Translations under genes and position numbers: made by a program
Notes under the pieces: model-generated
Told to the model about the DNA's origin: nothing
Seen by the model: only the letters and a program-made list of their open reading frames with translations
The model's database searches: none
IMG/VR virus record: IMGVR_UViG_3300017613_000620
Coordinates: 1 to 42,728 of that record
Strand: one strand, 5' to 3'
Length of the DNA: 42,728 nt
DNA from: a virus
Shown: piece after piece, positions 37,982 through 42,728 of the stretch
Numbering within the stretch: position 1 is the stretch's first letter
Layout of the letters: each line of letters opens with the position of its first letter

Positions 37982-40900
37982 ATGAAAAAGCTATTAATTA
38001 CAACCTTATTGGTTTCATTACTAACCATTGGTGTAGCTTCCGCCAGCTTCATTAATTACACCGAAAATGAAAGTCCTGCCGATGGCAGTTATATATGGCT
38101 GATAGAGGGTGGCGAGGATTACAAGGTTTCGGTGGCTAATATGCGGGGGTCAAGCTCCGGTTCAATGACTTCCGTTGAAGATGGTGATTCTCAGGTCGGG
38201 GGTTCAGATATCGTCACCCTTGATTTCGATGGGACTGCGTTTGCTATTACCGAAGACCCCGATACAGAAATCAACATTGATATTGCCGATAGCGGCATTG
38301 ACTCCCCTCATTATGCAGATAGCTCAATAGATGAAGAACATCTCGCCTCAGACGTAATTTCTGGACAGGATGAAGTCACAAGCGCCGATGCTGATTATCT
38401 TCTGCTTTGGGATGCCACAGATTCGACCTTGAAGCGAGTAGACGCAGGAGAGTTCAGGGCAGCAGGGGCCGGAACCGTTGATACGACCGGAACCGTAAAT
38501 GCTGATGAAATTGCAGTATTTAGTGATTCAGACACCTTAAAAGCATTGACCGAGGCGGAGTTCAAATCTGCTTATAGCATAGCTGATTTTTCTGGACCAG
38601 GGAGTGCGACCGACAATGCAGTTGTCCGGTTTGACGGTACTGGTGGAAAAACTGGACAAGGTTCCAGCGTTATTATAGATGATTCTGACAATGTAACTGG
38701 TTTAGGGGATGTCACTTTAGCAACAGGAAAGAATCTAACTCTTGGCACTACCCAATGGGATAATGGATCGGATAAGATTGACGGTGCCGCTATCGAGGAT
38801 GCTGGAATAGCGGCCTTGCAATTAGGTGCTGATTCTGTTTCAGCAAGTGAACTAAATGCAACCGGTGTTGAATCGGAATTGGAAGGGGTGCTTGACCTTC
38901 AGGATATGCAGGGGGCTGTTACGGATGCCCAGGTGCCAGCAGATATAGACATAACAACGAATACCATTATCACCGGAAATGCTGGAATTACTGCAAAGCA
39001 TGGAGCTACGGGCGCAGGATTTATTGAGCTTTACGAAGATTCGGATGATGGCACAAATAAAATAACAATTCAAACTCAGGCAATGGCGGGCGATTTAACT
39101 TATACGCTGCCAGCAACGGACGGAACCTCTGCCCAAGTTTTACACACGGATGGAAATGGAGTCCTAACATGGGATTCAGACGATGGTGCTGGTGGTGGTG
39201 CGCCTACTGATGCTACTTATATTACTCAAACCCTAAATGGAACCTTGTCCAATGAGCAAGCATTATCTGAATCATCTAGCGGAATTATGCGCTCTGCTAC
39301 CACGACAGGGGTTGTAACAATCCTAACCGATTCAAGCGGTCTTAATGATAATATTAGTGATAATACGGGTTCGGGTGCTTTGGTGTTCGGTACTGCACCC
39401 ACATTTACAACCTCTATCACGATGGGGTCTGCCGCATTAAATGAGGCCGAATTAGAAATAATAGACGGTGCAACCTTAACTACCACTCAATTAGAATATC
39501 TCAACGCCGCAACCGGAACTACCGGAACGGCTTCAACGAATGTGGTTTTCTCCACATCCCCAACCCTTGTTACACCTACTCTGGGGGCAGCGACCGCTAC
39601 CACACTTGATACCGGCTACGGTGCTAATGAGCTTTACGATATGAATCAGCACGTCCAGACAACGGATGCGGTGACGTTCTTGACCATTGATACGGGTTAT
39701 GGTGCAAACGAGCTTTTTGATATGGACCAACATCTTTTGGAAGCGTCAGACGTAACCTTTGATGATGTGGTGGTAAGCGGAACCGGAACGGGTCTGAAAG
39801 TCGGAAACGGAACGCCGGATCAAACGATGGACGGAGAGGATGCTTATGTAGAGGGAACTCTTGAAGTCGATGGTCAGGCATATTTTGATGGCGGCATAAC
39901 AATGGCGGCAGTTGAAGACCCATTTTTTAAATTTGATGCAAGTGATGCCCAAGACACCGATTGGTGGATTGGCACCAACGCCGATGCGGGGGCAAGTTCA
40001 GACGACAACTTTGAATTTAGAACCAATGCCACGGCTGGGTCAAACGTCATGGCGTACATTGAACCCGATACAGGGGATTTCGTTGCCAACGGGTCTATTT
40101 TTATCGCAGAGCAAGCCGAAGCCTCTGATGATAAATCAAACTACGGACAGCTTTGGGTAAATACGGCGTCACCAATAGAATTGTGGTGGACGGACGATGC
40201 CGGAACCGACACCCAATTAGGGTTATCCGGTAATACCCTCTGGGATGCAATCGCTAATCCAGGTGGTGATGGCAGTATAGCCTTTTCTGGATATGAGCAA
40301 GTAATTACGTCCACCTTGGATGAAGCCGACCATGTGATGTTCAAGCTGGATCATACCGATGCAGCGGTTGCCGCCGCAACGACTTTATTACAAATAGATT
40401 CGGTGGACGATGGCGAAAGTAATTTAACATATTTCAAAATTGTGGATGATTCACTTGGTACTCCCAACACGGTTTTCAGCATCGGTGCAGACGGTGCTTT
40501 GACCAGCGAGGGTAGTATTACAACCACGGCCAATGGCATTACCCTTGGCGATACATCCGCTGGTGATCCTGTAATTACTTTTGATTCAGGGAATGACGGT
40601 ACGATTACCTGGGAAGAAGATGGACAGGATTTTGAAGTGGCTGGTGATTTAGAAGTGGCTGGCAGGGTTTCAGCCTTATTAGCTACCGAGCAATTCAGAC
40701 TGAGCTATGATGCCGCAAATTACCTTACGGCTGTTTTGTTAGCCGATGGTCATACGACCTTTACGACGGTTGATCCTGATGGTGCGGAGGCAGACATTAA
40801 CTTTGCCCCTGATGGAAATGTGGGAATCAAAACCGCCGCCCCGTCAACCGCCTTGGATGTTACGGGTACGGTAACAGCCACGGCCTTTGCAGGACCGATA

Positions 40901-42728
40901 ACCGGCGAAGTGACAGGTAATGCAGCTACGGTAACAAATGGTGTTACCGCAACGGCGGCTATAACAGATCATGCCGTAGTCCGTGGTCATGGCGGAGCAA
41001 AGATTACTCAATCTTCTGGTGTTATCATAGATGATTCTAATAATGTAACAGGGGTTGCACAACTTACAGCAACAGGCATTATTTATGCAGGAGAGGAATT
41101 TTATTCCACCCATGATTTCCCAGGGATTATATTTAGAGATTCGGATTTTTCTGATACACAAGTGGCAAAAATATTCGGACAGGCGGTTGATATTAATAAC
41201 GGTGATTTATATCTGCAAGCAGAGCGAGATGGTGGTCTTGTTAGTGCGCTTGTGTTCGATGAATCTGAGGCTCGATGGGAGATGTTAAATAATGATGGCT
41301 TAATGTTTGGGTCTGCTGGTGTTGAGCTTAGACCCGATAGTGACGGAGCTATAACATTTCTTGGTCTGGGTGAGGGTGCTGATGAGGATTTAACCTTTAA
41401 TTTTGATGATGTTGAAAACGAAGTCGGTGTTAGTAGTAGTACTGGTGTAACCAATATAGATTTTGGAGCGATTGCCTTGGAATCAAGTGGTGGTTTTACT
41501 GGAAATGTAAGTGGCACCGCCGCAACGGTGACAGGAGCGACACAGGCATCAATCACCACGGCAGCAAACCTGACAACGGTTGGTGCGCTGGCTGCCGGTT
41601 CGTTGGCCGCAGGATTCACAGACGTTCCGGTGGCGCAGGGTGGAACAGGAGCAAGTACTTTGGCAGATGGTGGCCTTGTTATCGGTAATGCGGCAAGTGC
41701 AGTTGAGGTCGTTGCAGCCGGTGCGACAACTGAAATACTCGTAGGTGGTGGGGCAAGTACGGCACCTGTCTGGACAACCGCACAGGGTTCCGGCGCACCC
41801 GTTAGGGCTACTTCTCCAACCTTAACGACTCCGAACATTGGAGCTGCAACCGGTACGGGTCTTGATGCTTCTGGAACCGTAAGCGCGAATCTATTCGCCC
41901 CTGATGCCGCCGATGGTGCGGATATTGGTTCTGCCACTCTTGAGTTCTCTGATATATATTTAGCTGCTGGGTCGGTTATCTACGGAGAGAACGACCAAGC
42001 AAATACAATGACCAGTTCCGCAACCGCTTGGACTTTTTCTGGTGATGTTGGTGTAGGTGATGACGTACTCTTGGCAAACGGTGCGGTTGTTGGCATTACA
42101 GGCAACGAGGTAATAACATTTAATGCTGCCGGTTCAATCAATGTAACTGGTGCCACAATGGACGTTGACGGTGCTTTTACTGCCACCTCTGTAACAGCGG
42201 ATGCCGCCGTGGTTGCAACGACAGAGGTACAGGTTGGCTCATCGAACGCAGACCCGTCGGCTAATGCAGGGGCTTTACGACACGATTCAACAGTTAGCAA
42301 CTTTACCAACGGCGCCTTAACGTACTATAACGGAGCGGCAATAAAGCAAGTTGTTGATATGACAACTGCCACAGCTTCGGCCTGTACGGACGATCAGGTG
42401 GTTGCTTACGATGCTGATGCAGACCTCTGGTATTGTAAAGCAGATTCAACCGGCAGCGCATTGGGTTCTAATCTAACATCAAGCACAAATGATATTGTTT
42501 CGGATAACAACTCAATCGAATTAGAAAGTAATAGCGAGGATATTGATTTTGAGTTTACATCAAATACCGTAACCTTAACCTCAGACACCGGAGTTGATAC
42601 TTTCGATTTCGGCACGATAAATCTTGCCACGGATGCGCTCGATCTTAGTAGCGGAAGTATCACAAATCTTGCGGTTGGTGGCTTACCTGATAATGTTATT
42701 GATAATGGTACAATGGCCGATGATGCAA
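37982..42728 (+). CDS. Giant repeat-rich fibre-like protein with N-terminal signal peptide, truncated at window end
   Basis: The frame from ATG 37982 stays open to the window edge, more than 1,580 residues, partial at the 3' end. The N-terminus KKLLITTLLVSLLTIGVASA is a Sec-type signal peptide with cleavage after ASA (residues 19-21). The body is Thr/Gly/Asp-rich beta repeat sequence: a tandem unit with DTGYGANEL (39605-39685 and 39686-39766), two widely separated copies of an AVVR...VIIDDS.NVTG block (near 38618 and 40973), and PVAQGGTGASTL near 41627, common in phage fibre-type proteins. It is probably an adhesin or fibre, secreted or surface exposed. Confidence 0.72.
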   Translation, partial: MKKLLITTLLVSLLTIGVASASFINYTENESPADGSYIWLIEGGEDYKVSVANMRGSSSGSMTSVEDGDSQVGGSDIVTLDFDGTAFAITEDPDTEINIDIADSGIDSPHYADSSIDEEHLASDVISGQDEVTSADADYLLLWDATDSTLKRVDAGEFRAAGAGTVDTTGTVNADEIAVFSDSDTLKALTEAEFKSAYSIADFSGPGSATDNAVVRFDGTGGKTGQGSSVIIDDSDNVTGLGDVTLATGKNLTLGTTQWDNGSDKIDGAAIEDAGIAALQLGADSVSASELNATGVESELEGVLDLQDMQGAVTDAQVPADIDITTNTIITGNAGITAKHGATGAGFIELYEDSDDGTNKITIQTQAMAGDLTYTLPATDGTSAQVLHTDGNGVLTWDSDDGAGGGAPTDATYITQTLNGTLSNEQALSESSSGIMRSATTTGVVTILTDSSGLNDNISDNTGSGALVFGTAPTFTTSITMGSAALNEAELEIIDGATLTTTQLEYLNAATGTTGTASTNVVFSTSPTLVTPTLGAATATTLDTGYGANELYDMNQHVQTTDAVTFLTIDTGYGANELFDMDQHLLEASDVTFDDVVVSGTGTGLKVGNGTPDQTMDGEDAYVEGTLEVDGQAYFDGGITMAAVEDPFFKFDASDAQDTDWWIGTNADAGASSDDNFEFRTNATAGSNVMAYIEPDTGDFVANGSIFIAEQAEASDDKSNYGQLWVNTASPIELWWTDDAGTDTQLGLSGNTLWDAIANPGGDGSIAFSGYEQVITSTLDEADHVMFKLDHTDAAVAAATTLLQIDSVDDGESNLTYFKIVDDSLGTPNTVFSIGADGALTSEGSITTTANGITLGDTSAGDPVITFDSGNDGTITWEEDGQDFEVAGDLEVAGRVSALLATEQFRLSYDAANYLTAVLLADGHTTFTTVDPDGAEADINFAPDGNVGIKTAAPSTALDVTGTVTATAFAGPITGEVTGNAATVTNGVTATAAITDHAVVRGHGGAKITQSSGVIIDDSNNVTGVAQLTATGIIYAGEEFYSTHDFPGIIFRDSDFSDTQVAKIFGQAVDINNGDLYLQAERDGGLVSALVFDESEARWEMLNNDGLMFGSAGVELRPDSDGAITFLGLGEGADEDLTFNFDDVENEVGVSSSTGVTNIDFGAIALESSGGFTGNVSGTAATVTGATQASITTAANLTTVGALAAGSLAAGFTDVPVAQGGTGASTLADGGLVIGNAASAVEVVAAGATTEILVGGGASTAPVWTTAQGSGAPVRATSPTLTTPNIGAATGTGLDASGTVSANLFAPDAADGADIGSATLEFSDIYLAAGSVIYGENDQANTMTSSATAWTFSGDVGVGDDVLLANGAVVGITGNEVITFNAAGSINVTGATMDVDGAFTATSVTADAAVVATTEVQVGSSNADPSANAGALRHDSTVSNFTNGALTYYNGAAIKQVVDMTTATASACTDDQVVAYDADADLWYCKADSTGSALGSNLTSSTNDIVSDNNSIELESNSEDIDFEFTSNTVTLTSDTGVDTFDFGTINLATDALDLSSGSITNLAVGGLPDNVIDNGTMADDA

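Noticed and set aside
41101-41937. A 278-codon minus-strand frame inside the giant fibre-like gene
   Set aside because: The product is Val/Pro/Ala low complexity, the mirror of the repeat-rich sense codons. The plus strand is continuously open and has fibre-type motifs.

Overview
This window is a stretch of a tailed double-stranded DNA phage or prophage genome, most likely a podovirus. Terminase, portal, scaffold and major capsid genes are followed by a P22 gp4-like tail adaptor, a P22 gp10-like stabilisation protein, three probable ejection proteins and tail-fibre-like proteins. No tail tube, tape measure or sheath gene is visible. Genes are tightly packed with ATGA-type overlaps, strong purine-rich ribosome binding sites and several TTG or GTG starts. 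The host cannot be named. A Gram-negative host is an inference from the P22-type neck, a lipoprotein gene and a heptosyltransferase-like enzyme. No integrase, tRNA, CRISPR array or recognisable endolysin was found, and the last gene runs off the right edge.

Layout. (1) 1-3157, rightward: a small ORF, a leishmanolysin-like metzincin, a protein with a proline-rich hinge, a strong terminator, then a small membrane (possible holin) module ending in a conserved phage protein broken by an in-frame UGA. (2) 6149-3154, leftward: an early recombination operon of small Cys-rich proteins, a RecE/PDDEXK exonuclease, a candidate annealing protein with a C2H2 zinc finger, and a lipoprotein. (3) 6150-6285: divergent promoters. 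(4) 6286-11807, rightward: a Cro-like regulator, a replication initiator containing an 11-bp iteron array (candidate origin), a second replication-linked protein, a DNA methyltransferase, small zinc-ribbon proteins, a frameshifted RusA resolvase, two DNA-binding or ParB-like proteins and a secreted repeat protein. (5) 14033-11811, leftward: an accessory operon of unknown small proteins, including two paralogous 27-residue membrane peptides, ended by a terminator. (6) 14034-14860: non-coding DNA with palindromes and a triplicated AAAGTGAC motif before the late genes. (7) 14861-42728, rightward late operon: packaging, head, a glycan-enzyme cassette, neck, ejection proteins and fibres.

How it fits together. 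The leftward recombination genes and the rightward replication genes diverge from one control region, as in lambdoid phages. The most unusual part of the late operon is a cassette between the head gene at 22009 and the tail adaptor at 28012. It holds two GT4-type glycosyltransferases, a methyltransferase, a radical SAM enzyme, a small zinc finger protein, a DUF4254-like protein and a GT9-like enzyme with a methyltransferase-like N-terminus. Its position suggests decoration of the virion or of the host surface during late infection. The final gene encodes a repeat-rich, fibre-like protein of more than 1,580 residues that begins with a Sec-type signal peptide, which is odd for a virion protein.
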